Source of the DNA: a virus | Virus record (IMG/VR): IMGVR_UViG_3300025669_002088 | Span: 61,742 to 125,741 of that record | Strand: one strand, 5' to 3' | DNA: 64,000 nt | In this document: piece after piece, positions 32,801 through 40,517 of the stretch | How positions within the stretch are numbered: position 1 is the stretch's first letter | How the letters are laid out: every line of letters begins with the position of its first letter | Made by a program: the position numbers and the translations under genes | The notes under the pieces: generated by a model | Seen by the model: the letters and a program-made list of their open reading frames with translations, nothing else | Told to the model about the DNA's origin: nothing | Database searches by the model: none

Positions 32801-34248
32801 TCCAGGTAGGTAGACAGCGCCTTGGCCACCTCCCGGAAGCGTTTGATCTTCGCCATGAACGGGAACTTCTGGCCCGCTTCCTCAATGATCCTGTTCAACT
32901 CGTCCTTGGACGTTTTGACCTGACCGGACTTCTCCGTGAACTTGAGGCCCGGCACCTCCATCTCATTGAACATCGTCCCAAGCTGCTTCTGGGAGTTCAC
33001 GTCGTAGACTGCAGGCCAGGACTCCTCCCCCTTCAACACGGGGGGCATGCCAGGATTGCGCTTCGTGAGGCTGTCCGCCTTCTCAAGCTGCGTTCGCAGG
33101 AGGTTGTCAGGGTCATTGGCCACAAAGTTCCGCTGGACCTCCTTGTAGAGATCAGGCATCACGTCCCGGCCCAAGATCTTGGACGCCTCCGTGTAGACCT
33201 CTACGATGGAGTCGAACCATTCCTGCTGGCCCAACGAAACCAACTCTTGGACCTTGTCTCGGTTGATGTGGATGAGATTGCGCTCCATCCAACGAGTGGC
33301 TGCTACGCAGACCTTCTCGATCTTGTAGATCGCCGCCTGGCTGATCCCATCCGTGTCCTTTTCCTTGGCAGAGGGCATCAGGACCGGGTCGAGCAGCCAG
33401 GTGCAGATGGCGTCGCTGCATCCGTACCACAGGGCAGGCCCCTCGGTCGGGTCAAGGACCGAGAAGTCATAGTTGAAACCTCGCTGCTCCTTCTTGTGCC
33501 CCCACAACTCGTAGAGGTCGATCATCTCCATGCCCAGACCCGGACCACCCACGGTGTTCTCCGGGGGAGAATCCACGGGAGCTTCGGACAATGCCTTAAG
33601 ACCCCGGCGTCTGGCTCGGGTGTTCCGCATGTAGGCGGCGATGAGGGTGTCGTCCCACATTGCGGGGCGGTCCCATTCACCCCAGGGGATTCCTGTCTCA
33701 TTGAACTGGAGGAACTCCTGGTCAAATTTACCGTTGTGGAAGTCTGCGACGGTGAGACCATCCTCGGTCGCTTTGATGAGCCGCCGGAATTCCCGGTCGA
33801 AGATGCCTATCGGGATGTTGCAGGCTCGGTCTTCCCTGAGTCCGTCCTCCCCCACCTTCACATGATGAATCGGAATGTAATACCCTGTGACACCATCGGC
33901 GCTCAGACAAACGCCAGCAATGTGGTCAACGGTGCAGTAGTGCCCGCTGGCCGTCTTCTTGAGCCGATTGTCCAAACCCGTGGTCTCAAGATCAAGGGCA
34001 TACCGCCCTGATTCGATGCACTCGTCCATGATCTGAGTGATGTTGTCCACGGTCCCGAGGACGAACTTCTTTTCGTCCATCCAGGGTTTCCAGAGCCGCT
34101 GCGGGTTCAACTCGTCGTTGTCCGCAAAAAAGTTGAAGACGTCAATGGCCTCCGGGTCCTCCGTCACGGGTTCTTCGGTCTTTGGGGTGACCTTGGGGGA
34201 TTCCTCTCCGGGAATGAGCATTACCAGACCGTCGTTGTCTTTATCCAT
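29893..34248 (-). CDS. polA: Family A DNA polymerase interrupted by an intein
   Basis: The 1451-residue precursor starts at an ATG behind GGAGG. The 3'-5' exonuclease part shows D-L-E-T-T-G (85-90), H-N-G-K-F-D (171-176) and D-D-T-L-I-A-A-Y. The polymerase part has motif A D-Y-A-G-V-E-L-R (574-581), the O-helix F-A-L-S-Y-G-G, P-I-Q-G, and motif C M-H-D-E-L-V after the intein. Between motif A and the O-helix there is an insert with two Cys pairs (599-632), a probable zinc ribbon not usual in Pol I. An intein (760-1207) sits after P-I-Q-G. The spliced protein would be about 1003 residues and act as replicative polymerase with proofreading. Confidence 0.94.
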   Translation of the reverse strand: MDKDNDGLVMLIPGEESPKVTPKTEEPVTEDPEAIDVFNFFADNDELNPQRLWKPWMDEKKFVLGTVDNITQIMDECIESGRYALDLETTGLDNRLKKTASGHYCTVDHIAGVCLSADGVTGYYIPIHHVKVGEDGLREDRACNIPIGIFDREFRRLIKATEDGLTVADFHNGKFDQEFLQFNETGIPWGEWDRPAMWDDTLIAAYMRNTRARRRGLKALSEAPVDSPPENTVGGPGLGMEMIDLYELWGHKKEQRGFNYDFSVLDPTEGPALWYGCSDAICTWLLDPVLMPSAKEKDTDGISQAAIYKIEKVCVAATRWMERNLIHINRDKVQELVSLGQQEWFDSIVEVYTEASKILGRDVMPDLYKEVQRNFVANDPDNLLRTQLEKADSLTKRNPGMPPVLKGEESWPAVYDVNSQKQLGTMFNEMEVPGLKFTEKSGQVKTSKDELNRIIEEAGQKFPFMAKIKRFREVAKALSTYLESMLLASDPEDDSMRINFNGHKVDTGRFSTPAKESAGDRRKGRMIGWPELNVQSMPNRYDPDRPECMNRLRECFGVRTVPKDAPPRFLVAIDYAGVELRLATNISGEPKWLAEFFHCSSCDRTFERTPRTGADIIATITPVPPPARCPNCGSDKIGDLHTLTGLSIYGADATSRPDWKNLRGHSKATNFALSYGGGGSAVCRATGVDRNEGQRIKNQFDNTYYGLKRWWNSQHKYAKTYGYVRTAFGRKYPVPDIYNEDGGFRSKAERNSVNGPIQGCIRFDERVASSIGLLDIQTLFQRQFPGLLFWTGVKWVAGRVLASGEKLDCCTELSNGNTLHTSPDHQFRVLTEQGLGWVAQKELCSETWVVTNATSVTTTDVPHYQWDRARDPQRGHLFSKGMTSHNAKRFLFAGNSAVLWEFLGAIYGDGSIQQNAFILHIGESNLSKIPAGQRSSEWMLKLNTHLQVEAITRKQRRREDDNRQDMWQVKVLNKDFRTFCRDVLGVLDQTTHTKRFPVALWSETSENRAAFLRGYFDTDGTVSPRTPKKADAAPAFRSANFELLSDTQKLLHSLGIRASLRRRGMWVRVLDRTRFRDLVGSSLDYKRKRLDDMRVGYYHNQRHCLPPFLVKKIGRLVKTSSVYAPLPRAKKSAVLRMVAGAASKEQCLVYFNQLPIEEQPEELRRLLQYDYEKAVLTEQSERTVPMYDVEIFDEDHAFVCNNIIVHNSSADVTKTAMALIYKECKRRGWLDKVAMNITMHDELVFEVDADVLEEAVPVLVDLMVANDYILVKNWPVPFTTDVEIGTDWTVPWDLNAMRYGEVRFHEGKKYGKKKDLPEGVVWDDLPSWPEELAPWFKEAQGAPAAGVSTSLSVAFPKGEAPEVPSVVPVTSLAPTAVPGEDYFFQLPGPMTYKLAGQLAEIIAECHGKGSSPLRLRTVEGIEVEGWLEGLNLTTIRVSPVQLETLIQYVFR
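30628..31971 (-). other. Intein with LAGLIDADG endonuclease in DNA polymerase
   Basis: This 448-residue intein starts at Cys760 (after P-I-Q-G) and ends in V-H-N before Ser1208. It has the splicing block S-P-D-H-Q-F, endonuclease motifs L-G-A-I-Y-G-D-G-S and L-R-G-Y-F-D-T-D-G, and the terminal V-Y-D/M-Y-D-V-E-I block. Removing it restores G-P-I-Q-G-S-S-A-D, the conserved polymerase sequence. Confidence 0.92.
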
Positions 34249-34271
34249 CTTTCCTCCACCCTTGTCCTACT

Positions 34272-34715
34272 CTACAGCGTGAACTCTCCGCCCTTCACAA
34301 CAACCACATGAAATCCGTCCCTCCAGGCGAGGACAACGTGGGTTGCCAACGCCAGGGCGTCCGAGGACACCTGAGGAGGAACGTAACAGTCCGGGAGATC
34401 CTTGCAGGGGTGGCAGTTTTCTGGCTTGTACGAGATGCACCCATTCGACATGTCACAGGTGCGCCATCCCTCGGGGATACGGCGCAACCTGACTGCCGGA
34501 GGGGTACCCAGCGAACGAACCAACGGCACGACGTGTCCGTGCAGGGCATTGGAGAAATCCTCGCCGGACACGGTTTGGATCCCACCCCCCCACGGCGTGT
34601 CCCGCAGCGGTGCCGCTCGGCCCCACAGCGGTTCATCTGGGGTAGGGAGGATCCTGGAAACTGGCACCTCACCCCACTCAGCGGTTTGCAGCTTGAACTC
34701 CAGGAAGATCCTCAT
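34272..34715 (-). CDS. Unknown small protein
   Basis: This 147-residue protein starts at the ATG overlapping the primase-fragment stop (ATGA). A Cys cluster (C-D-M, C-I-S, C-H-P-C-K, C-Y) near the middle could bind metal. The C terminus is a strand-helix-strand segment (A-T-H-V-V-L-A-W-R-D-G-F-H-V-V-V-V). It was not recognised. Confidence 0.6.
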   Translation of the reverse strand: MRIFLEFKLQTAEWGEVPVSRILPTPDEPLWGRAAPLRDTPWGGGIQTVSGEDFSNALHGHVVPLVRSLGTPPAVRLRRIPEGWRTCDMSNGCISYKPENCHPCKDLPDCYVPPQVSSDALALATHVVLAWRDGFHVVVVKGGEFTL

Positions 34716-35311
34716 CCTTCGCCCCCCTGAATAGCCCCATCCAACCGCTCTTGGAAAACCGTCAGAACCTGACGGCCCATCTGTTCCGGCATCAACTCGT
34801 TCTCTACCTTGTAAGCCACCTGATCTACGGCCTCCCAAAACGTAAGCGTTCTGTCCATCCCCAACAACCGTTCTTCAGTGATCCAACCTAACGTGGACCG
34901 GATCGTTTTCAGGTCATCTGCCAACGTCCTGGTAGGATCCACGGAAGCTTTAACAGTCCCCCGTAGCGTTTCCGAAGGGGGAAGGGGGCGATCATCGTCC
35001 CAGGGAAGCGACGGGAGATTGTAGTCTGCCTCCAGTTTGCGGATGGCTTCATGGAAGGTGATTCCCTCCTTAGCCTGTATTGTATCAATAGCGTCTCTTG
35101 CCTTAGAGCAGCCAAAACAGTACCAAGAAGATGACTCAGGATACACCCGAGCCGAAGGTTTGTTGTCGTGCCCATCACCGTGCAAGTCACACGGGAACTG
35201 CTGCTCCCGATAGCCCCCTCCCATATGTACTGGATACCCCAGATCCGACAACACCTGAGTGATGTCAATCTCTTTATGAATCCGGTCGATGCGTTCTCTC
35301 AACGTCGCCAT
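34712..35311 (-). CDS. DNA primase CHC2 zinc-finger protein (primase fragment)
   Basis: This 199-residue protein begins like DnaG: D-I-T-Q-V-L-S-D-L-G-Y, then the CHC2 zinc site F-P-C-D-L-H...Y-C-F-G-C, which in primases recognises template. The catalytic TOPRIM domain is absent; the remaining 120 residues are helical and unlike DnaG. It could supply only template recognition, with catalysis elsewhere, or be a truncated primase. It lies upstream of the DNA polymerase gene in the same direction. Confidence 0.82.
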   Translation of the reverse strand: MATLRERIDRIHKEIDITQVLSDLGYPVHMGGGYREQQFPCDLHGDGHDNKPSARVYPESSSWYCFGCSKARDAIDTIQAKEGITFHEAIRKLEADYNLPSLPWDDDRPLPPSETLRGTVKASVDPTRTLADDLKTIRSTLGWITEERLLGMDRTLTFWEAVDQVAYKVENELMPEQMGRQVLTVFQERLDGAIQGGEG

Positions 35312-35331
35312 GTGTTATCCTACTCCATCAC

Positions 35332-35359
35332 GGGATCATCCGCCCTCTAGTTAGAGTAG
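35332..35359 (+). promoter_or_regulatory. Bipartite phage promoter-like motif, copy 4
   Basis: GGGATCATC (35332-35340), 12 nt, AGAGTAG (35353-35359), 20 nt before the ATG of the ADP-ribosyltransferase. The oppositely oriented primase-fragment gene starts on the other side with its own GGAGTAG at 35321-35327. Confidence 0.65.
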
Positions 35360-35379
35360 AAAAGGTGTAGGAGAGGTGC

Positions 35380-36339
35380 ATGGGCAAACGAAAGAACAGG
35401 AGCAGCGGGAAGAGCCGACCCCAGAGCAAAAGGATCGATCCTCGTACTGTCCCGCCGGACCCACCACCGCCCAAACCCATCCCACTGGGGAAGATCCGGG
35501 TCTTGGCCGAGTTCAAAGAGAAGGGCAAACCTCTGGCCATCGGGAAGGCACGACGGAGTCTGGCTCCTCGGTACCGGGGCTACATTTGTTCCGCAGCCTG
35601 GGTGGTCAAGAACACCGAGGAACAGGAGGCCCTCTTTGCGGAGGTGACACAGGAAGTCGGGAACGTCCGATCCCTTTACCACGGGACCACCTCGCGCAAC
35701 ATCGGGGACATCACCCGAAAGGGCTTGCAGACGGGCCGAGGCGGTTGCCTGTTCGGTTCCGGCATCTACATGGGATCCCCCACCAAGGCCTTCGGATACA
35801 CGGGCTGGGGCTGGCGATACCGTGGCGGAGATGCCTGCTATATCCTCCAGGTGGATGCGGCCCTGGGAAAAGTGCTGGAGTGCCCGTCCCCGACAAAGTA
35901 CACCCTGGACAAGGTACAAGCCGAAGGGTTCCACTCGGTAGCCGGGGTGGCGGGCCATACCTCAAGCTGGGGTGGGAAGCTCAAACACGATGAGAATGTC
36001 GTCTACTCACCCGATCAGGTGATCGTGCGGTACATCTTCGAGTACCAAAGGACCGAAGAATATGCTCCTCCGAAACCGCATAAGGGCAAATGCGGGGTGG
36101 TGCGAAAAAAGGACGTCGCCACGAACAAAAGGAACAGGGCCTTCGCAGATATCATCAGCGCCCAAGCCTGTGGGAATGTCGCTTCGATTAAGGTGTGGCT
36201 GGATGATGGAACAACCCGGTGGATCTGCAACACCTGTCTCAGGGAACTCCGGTTGAAAATCGGGACTAAAGTTCTGGTGGAACCAGGGACGTTGGACAAG
36301 GGTCGCCACGTCAAACGGATCATCAGGAAGGTTTCCTAG
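35380..36339 (+). CDS. PARP-like ADP-ribosyltransferase
   Basis: This 319-residue protein starts at an ATG behind AGGAGAGG. Residues 95-220 match the PARP catalytic fold: L-Y-H-G-T (His101, NAD binding), F-G-S-G-I-Y-M (Tyr130) and D-E-N-V-V-Y-S-P-D-Q-V (Glu205, catalytic). The H-Y-E triad is therefore complete, as in eukaryotic PARPs and some bacterial ARTs. It would transfer ADP-ribose from NAD. The basic N terminus and a C-terminal domain with a C-x-x-C (C-N-T-C-L-R) may bind nucleic acid. Phages are known to use ARTs to reprogram host proteins, though PARP-type ones are rare. Copy 4 of the phage promoter motif drives it. Confidence 0.85.
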   Translation: MGKRKNRSSGKSRPQSKRIDPRTVPPDPPPPKPIPLGKIRVLAEFKEKGKPLAIGKARRSLAPRYRGYICSAAWVVKNTEEQEALFAEVTQEVGNVRSLYHGTTSRNIGDITRKGLQTGRGGCLFGSGIYMGSPTKAFGYTGWGWRYRGGDACYILQVDAALGKVLECPSPTKYTLDKVQAEGFHSVAGVAGHTSSWGGKLKHDENVVYSPDQVIVRYIFEYQRTEEYAPPKPHKGKCGVVRKKDVATNKRNRAFADIISAQACGNVASIKVWLDDGTTRWICNTCLRELRLKIGTKVLVEPGTLDKGRHVKRIIRKVS

Positions 36340-36887
36340 AGTTTCACCAGCGACCCATCACACAATACGTTCAGCCAGTCATAACGGGCATCCAGGGGAT
36401 GCTCGCTGTAGGGCTTCCCACACGTTTGACAGACGACATCCCCAGCGGCGTGGCTGTACTCCGGCGGGTCTTCAATACCCTGGACCTGGAAGAAGAAGTC
36501 GGAACTGCCACCTTGTGTGACGGTCTCCTTGGCGGGACACCCCTCCACACAATCCCAGATCTCCACATAACCTGCACTATCCACGATGGTGCCCTGTTCT
36601 ACAACGTCAAGGGTAGACATCGGACGACGCCCCTTCAGTTTGCACTGTGGGGTGTGCTCCAACACAAGGTTGGCGGGCCAACGTCCAACGACGGGACGAG
36701 CAGCACCCTCCTTCATTCCGACCCCCTTGTCGTTCCAGTTCTTGAGGCCACCCCCACGTCCACCCCAGCCCGCTTCGTCTGAACCGATCCGACAACCGTC
36801 GATGTTCAGACCTCCTGTGCCATGTGCCAGAACGTTCTTGGCCACGGACCCGATGAGGGGCTTTCTTGCAACATGGATAACGATCAT
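36336..36887 (-). CDS. Split methyltransferase array: recognition module B6
   Basis: This 183-residue protein begins M-I-V-I-H-V-A-R-K-P-L-I-G-S-V and continues G-T-G-G-L-N-I-D-G-C-R and G-R-W-P-A-N-L-V-L, the part that follows the DPPY half in one-piece beta-class methyltransferases. The DPPY motif and the SAM-binding motif are absent. Unlike other B modules it has a C-terminal four-Cys/His site (C-Q-T-C...C-D) instead of the usual S-R-F-F-K end. It probably contributes to target recognition in a complex with A and C proteins. It is the last gene of the operon and overlaps B5 by ATGA. Confidence 0.75.
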   Translation of the reverse strand: MIVIHVARKPLIGSVAKNVLAHGTGGLNIDGCRIGSDEAGWGGRGGGLKNWNDKGVGMKEGAARPVVGRWPANLVLEHTPQCKLKGRRPMSTLDVVEQGTIVDSAGYVEIWDCVEGCPAKETVTQGGSSDFFFQVQGIEDPPEYSHAAGDVVCQTCGKPYSEHPLDARYDWLNVLCDGSLVKL

Positions 36888-37483
36888 GATCGACCTCCGA
36901 TCCTTTTGAAGTATCTCGATGCTCCCCCGGTATCCACATAACCGCCAGGGACTCTCTTGAAGCGCCAGTCCTCTCGGGAGGGATCAAGATGCTCCCCTGC
37001 CCCCTCTTCTACTCTAACCTGGCTCGTGGAAACACCACTCTGTCCATCCAGGGCCTGAACGGGGCAACCCGGAGCACAATGCCACGTCTCCACCGGCTCC
37101 TTCCCATCCGCATCCGTGTGGTTCACCTTCTCGTAACCAGGAGGTTTGTGGTTGAACTGGATGTGACCATCCGCTTGTTCCTTGACCGTGTGCCCCTTGA
37201 AACCATCCACCATCACCGTCCCCAACCGAACGCAGTCAGGGTGATGCTGGAGGATCAGGTTAGCAGGCCAACGTCCCGCAGAGGATGTCGCCCCACTCCC
37301 CGTGGAGCCTCCAGTGATCCGCCAGTTCTCTCGATCTTCCCGGTCCTTGTACTCCCGCTCCTTCCCCACCTCAGTGGTTCGGAGGCGACAGGCACCAATG
37401 TTCAGACCACCCGTTCCGTATCCCATCACAGTTTGGGCCACAGTGCCCTCCAAGGGCTTCCTGGCAACGGTGATCACGATCAT
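36884..37483 (-). CDS. Split methyltransferase array: recognition module B5
   Basis: This 199-residue protein opens with M-I-V-I-T-V-A-R-K-P-L-E-G-T-V and G-T-G-G-L-N-I-G-A-C-R, then has G-R-W-P-A-N-L-I-L, a variable Asp/Lys-rich middle, C-A-P-G-C-P and the end G-G-A-S-R-Y-F-K-R. In fused enzymes this last motif (S-R-F-F-Y-C-A-K) leads into the SAM-binding part; here the gene stops. It is probably a target-recognition subunit. It overlaps both neighbours by four bases. Confidence 0.78.
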   Translation of the reverse strand: MIVITVARKPLEGTVAQTVMGYGTGGLNIGACRLRTTEVGKEREYKDREDRENWRITGGSTGSGATSSAGRWPANLILQHHPDCVRLGTVMVDGFKGHTVKEQADGHIQFNHKPPGYEKVNHTDADGKEPVETWHCAPGCPVQALDGQSGVSTSQVRVEEGAGEHLDPSREDWRFKRVPGGYVDTGGASRYFKRIGGRS

Positions 37484-38136
37484 CGCTTCACCTGTTTGAA
37501 GAACCTGGATGCCCCACCGACGTCACCATACCCTGGGGACTGTCCAGCGAAGCAGTAGCAGGCACCCGTGCCCCCTGAGATCTTGTCCCGATCCGCCCCA
37601 CGATCTACAGGAGGAGACTTGTGAACACCGCTCTGGGCATCCAACATCAAAACGGGGCACCCTAGATCACAATGCCAGTCAGGAACCGTCTCCATGCCCT
37701 CTGCGTCGGAATACCCATAGATTCCGGGAGCGTCTCTTTTCAATCCTACTGCCCCCACCTTCGTTGGGAGAGATCCGGCGACCGTATTGACGAGAGAAGC
37801 ATTGTTGGTCCCCTTTACCCTCTTTTGGCCCCGGCAAGTACAATCCACTGAATGTTGGATGATCAGGTTGGCGGGCCACCGACCCAGTGAACGAGTCCGC
37901 TCGATGCTCTCCCGCTGGGCTTGTTTAAACCTCTCATCATTGGACCGACTCCAGAAGGTCAGGTCTCGGTCTCCTCCCGTCCGGTTGTCCACAGAGGAGA
38001 TCAACGGGGTCACGAATGACTCGCCCTCGGTAGAGATGCGGCAACCGTCAATGTTCAGTGCGCCCGTTCCATGCTCCTGCACAGTTTGGGCTACAGTACC
38101 ACTCAGAGGTTTACGGGCTACGGTGATGATAATCAT
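37480..38136 (-). CDS. Split methyltransferase array: recognition module B4
   Basis: This 218-residue protein begins M-I-I-I-T-V-A-R-K-P-L-S-G-T-V...G-T-G-A-L-N-I-D-G-C-R. G-R-W-P-A-N-L-I-I follows and the end is G-G-A-S-R-F-F-K-Q-V-K-R. The insert between G-R-W-P-A-N and the C-terminal end differs from the other B modules, as expected if it sets sequence specificity. There is no catalytic or SAM motif. It is preceded by a small unrelated gene that separates it from A6. Confidence 0.78.
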   Translation of the reverse strand: MIIITVARKPLSGTVAQTVQEHGTGALNIDGCRISTEGESFVTPLISSVDNRTGGDRDLTFWSRSNDERFKQAQRESIERTRSLGRWPANLIIQHSVDCTCRGQKRVKGTNNASLVNTVAGSLPTKVGAVGLKRDAPGIYGYSDAEGMETVPDWHCDLGCPVLMLDAQSGVHKSPPVDRGADRDKISGGTGACYCFAGQSPGYGDVGGASRFFKQVKR

Positions 38137-38423
38137 CGGTGTTTGTACTCCATCTGACCTTCTTGCCAGTAGACTCCCGCCCGGATTAGCTCCACCAAGG
38201 CGTTGAGTTCCTTTCCGTCCAACCCGATGCTGGCCTTCTTCAAAATGTCAACCATGTCCGGTCGTCCGAGTCGTCCTAACTCGGCGTAGATGTCGTCTAG
38301 TGGGGCAAAGGTTGGGAGCGATTTGATCTGCTGGTCCCATTCCGCAGCCGTCTCGTGGACGAGTTCTGAACCTCGGGACGTATAGGAAACGACCCACTCC
38401 ATGTCACTAAGATCTGGCATCAT
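38133..38423 (-). CDS. Small unknown protein inside the methyltransferase array
   Basis: This 96-residue, acidic, helical protein starts at an ATG behind GGAGG and overlaps A6 and B4 by four bases each. It has no resemblance to the A or B modules and no recognised motif. It may be a passenger or an accessory subunit. Confidence 0.65.
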   Translation of the reverse strand: MMPDLSDMEWVVSYTSRGSELVHETAAEWDQQIKSLPTFAPLDDIYAELGRLGRPDMVDILKKASIGLDGKELNALVELIRAGVYWQEGQMEYKHR

Positions 38424-39229
38424 GGCCTCCTTGCAACCAGGAAGGGCTCCCAGGCGGGTTTTAGGGCTGTACCCCTACCCACCCATCGGATGGCGTCAGA
38501 AGTCACAGGGACGCCACCCTCTTTGTCATAGTACCCCTGCTCCCGAGCGAGCCTCATCCAGGGTCGATCCCCACCCTCTATGTCCTCGCCCCCGGCGATA
38601 CTCTTCGGGTTCCGACCGGCACCACTACCCACGATCCGAACCATCGCTCGTGTCGCTCCGTGGTGTTTGTCCAAGGCCCGTGAGACGTCGTGGGACTTCG
38701 GGAAGCCGGATCCATAAACCCACGCTTCGATCCGCAGCATCTCGAATCCCACGGCAACCATCGCTGCGGCCAACCGATGGAACGTCCGAGACCCACTGAA
38801 GATCTTAGCGATCCCGCCGGGATGAAGGATTCTGTAGACCTCCTGAAGCCACTCCTCGTGCCACGCTTGCATTGCGGCGACGTGCTCTAGCGTCCGGTTC
38901 TCCCACTCGGGCGTGGGACACACGCAGGGGTTCCCGCTGAACTTGTAGTGTCCGCACTTGGTGCAGTGATCATTCCGCTTCGGGATGTAGGAGGGTAGCT
39001 CACCCATCCTGGCCCCGAAGTCACCGCCGACGCCGGACCCGTCCCCGATGAGTTTCCGTTCCGTGCCTTTCCAGCGCTGCTGATTGCGGCGGGGTTCGAG
39101 CTTGTCCCACTCCCGACCCATGAACTCCAAGCCATAGGGGGGGTCACTGACGAGCGTCCCGATGGAACAATCAGGAAGAGCCCTCATCCTCTCTACACAG
39201 TCCCCGAGTTGAAGTTGCACTAGAGACAT
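38420..39229 (-). CDS. Split methyltransferase array: catalytic module A6
   Basis: This 269-residue protein starts at an ATG behind AAGGAG. It has L-G-D-C-V near the start, motif IV S-D-P-P-Y-G-L-E-F-M, a four-Cys zinc-like insert (C-T-K-C...C-V-C), L-H-P-G-G, a F-H-R-L-A helix and Y-G-S-G-F-P-K. It ends G-T-A-L-K-P-A-W-E-P-F-L-V-A-R-R-P. This is the N-terminal half of an N6-adenine methyltransferase (D-P-P-Y flips and holds the base). The SAM-binding motif I is missing. It must work with other subunits. Confidence 0.82.
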   Translation of the reverse strand: MSLVQLQLGDCVERMRALPDCSIGTLVSDPPYGLEFMGREWDKLEPRRNQQRWKGTERKLIGDGSGVGGDFGARMGELPSYIPKRNDHCTKCGHYKFSGNPCVCPTPEWENRTLEHVAAMQAWHEEWLQEVYRILHPGGIAKIFSGSRTFHRLAAAMVAVGFEMLRIEAWVYGSGFPKSHDVSRALDKHHGATRAMVRIVGSGAGRNPKSIAGGEDIEGGDRPWMRLAREQGYYDKEGGVPVTSDAIRWVGRGTALKPAWEPFLVARRP

Positions 39230-39849
39230 GCCTGTCTCCTTGCTACAACCAACGACTCCCAGGCCGGACGAAGAGATGTACCGTAACCGTCAAAGGTCCG
39301 GGCTATATCGCTCCGAGCAACCGTGACTGGAACGTCCCCCTGGTGGTAGTTGTTCCAACGCTCCCAATAGGCTGCTCCCCCGTGTAATCCCTCATTCTCT
39401 TTCGTCCGACCCGCAGAAATGACCCGACGGTTGTGGCCTACGACAGGACGAGTTTTTTCGCTGACAGCCAGAGCCACCGAGTTGCTTTTTCCCGTCAACA
39501 CCTCTGAGTCTACAGCCTTGGAGACACTCAGTGATTTGGGGAAACCGCTACCATATAGCCAGGCCTCCACATGTAGGATCTCAAAGGACTGAAAGGACAT
39601 CGCAACTATCAAATGATGCATCAGCTTAGGGGCAGTGAACACCTTGATGAGACCCCCCGGTTGGAGCACCCTAAATGCCTCCCCTAACCACTGTGAGTGC
39701 CATCCCTGTGTCCCGTCTCGGAAGTGATCCCACTCCTGATTCAAAAAACCAAGGCCGTAAGGTGGATCACAGACCACAACCCCCACAGACTCGTCAGGAA
39801 GCTCCTGCATCAGAGTAACGCAGTCCCCGAGTTGGTATTGGATGATCAC
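39220..39849 (-). CDS. Split methyltransferase array: catalytic module A5
   Basis: This 209-residue protein uses a GTG overlapping the A4 stop (GTGA), behind AGGGAG. It has V-C-D-P-P-Y-G-L-G-F-L, L-Q-P-G-G-L-I-K-V-F and Y-G-S-G-F-P-K, and ends L-R-P-A-W-E-S-L-V-V-A-R-R. It lacks the Cys insert of A1, A3 and A6 and is the most diverged A module (G-F-L-N-Q instead of E-F-M-G). No motif I is present. It overlaps A6 by ten bases. Confidence 0.8.
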   Translation of the reverse strand: MIIQYQLGDCVTLMQELPDESVGVVVCDPPYGLGFLNQEWDHFRDGTQGWHSQWLGEAFRVLQPGGLIKVFTAPKLMHHLIVAMSFQSFEILHVEAWLYGSGFPKSLSVSKAVDSEVLTGKSNSVALAVSEKTRPVVGHNRRVISAGRTKENEGLHGGAAYWERWNNYHQGDVPVTVARSDIARTFDGYGTSLRPAWESLVVARRQACL

Positions 39850-40517
39850 AGCGGTTTTCTCCCTACCAGGAAGGGTTCCCACGCAGGCTTGAGCGCTGTG
39901 TTGTACCCAGCATAGCTCTGGGCCTGGGGGGAGGTCGGGGCCGTGATGTCCCACTGCTGACCGACAGTGTCTTCCTGCTCCCACCACATCGGCTGGGGAC
40001 AGCGACCTTTGCGTTGCCCTACCGCCACTACAGTGCGCTCAACCCCAAGATGCTTATCCAAGGCACGGGGCACGTCGAGGCCCTTCGGGAAACCTGAACC
40101 ATAGTCCCAGATCTCCAGACGGAGGATCTCCAATCCAGCCTCGGTCATCGCTCCAGCGAGCCTGTGGAAGGTCCGGGTGGCACTGAATATCTTGGCGATC
40201 CCTCCTGGCTGAAGGATGCGGTGGACTTGCTGGAGCCACTGAAGGTGCCACGCCTGCATCGCCCGCTGGGAATCCAACGTCAGATCCAACGCAGGTTTGC
40301 CCGCATGGATGCCGTGATTCATCCCCCTCGTAGAACGAGAGGTGGAGGACTCGGATGTGTTCGGACGGGAAGCGCTCCCCCGCATGTCTAACTTGTCCCA
40401 GTCCTCACCCATGAACTCCAGCCCATAAGGAGGATCGCTGACCACCGCCCCGATGGAGCAATCTGGGAGGGTCTTCATCCGCTCTACACAGTCCCCCAGT
40501 TGAAGCTGTACGATCAT
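39846..40517 (-). CDS. Split methyltransferase array: catalytic module A4
   Basis: This 223-residue protein starts at the ATG overlapping the FmdB-like stop (ATGA). It shows S-D-P-P-Y-G-L-E-F-M-G, L-Q-P-G-G-I-A-K-I-F, F-H-R-L-A-G-A-M and Y-G-S-G-F-P-K, and ends L-K-P-A-W-E-P-F-L-V-G-R-K-P-L. The final G-R-K-P-L duplicates the A-R-K-P-L with which B modules begin, marking where the ancestral gene was cut. No motif I or HPTVKP is present. Confidence 0.82.
   Translation of the reverse strand: MIVQLQLGDCVERMKTLPDCSIGAVVSDPPYGLEFMGEDWDKLDMRGSASRPNTSESSTSRSTRGMNHGIHAGKPALDLTLDSQRAMQAWHLQWLQQVHRILQPGGIAKIFSATRTFHRLAGAMTEAGLEILRLEIWDYGSGFPKGLDVPRALDKHLGVERTVVAVGQRKGRCPQPMWWEQEDTVGQQWDITAPTSPQAQSYAGYNTALKPAWEPFLVGRKPL

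Noticed and set aside
32740-34011. 423-residue open frame on the plus strand opposite the DNA polymerase
   Set aside because: It mirrors the well-conserved polymerase gene, has no ribosome site and resembles no protein; it is a shadow frame of GC-rich coding DNA.
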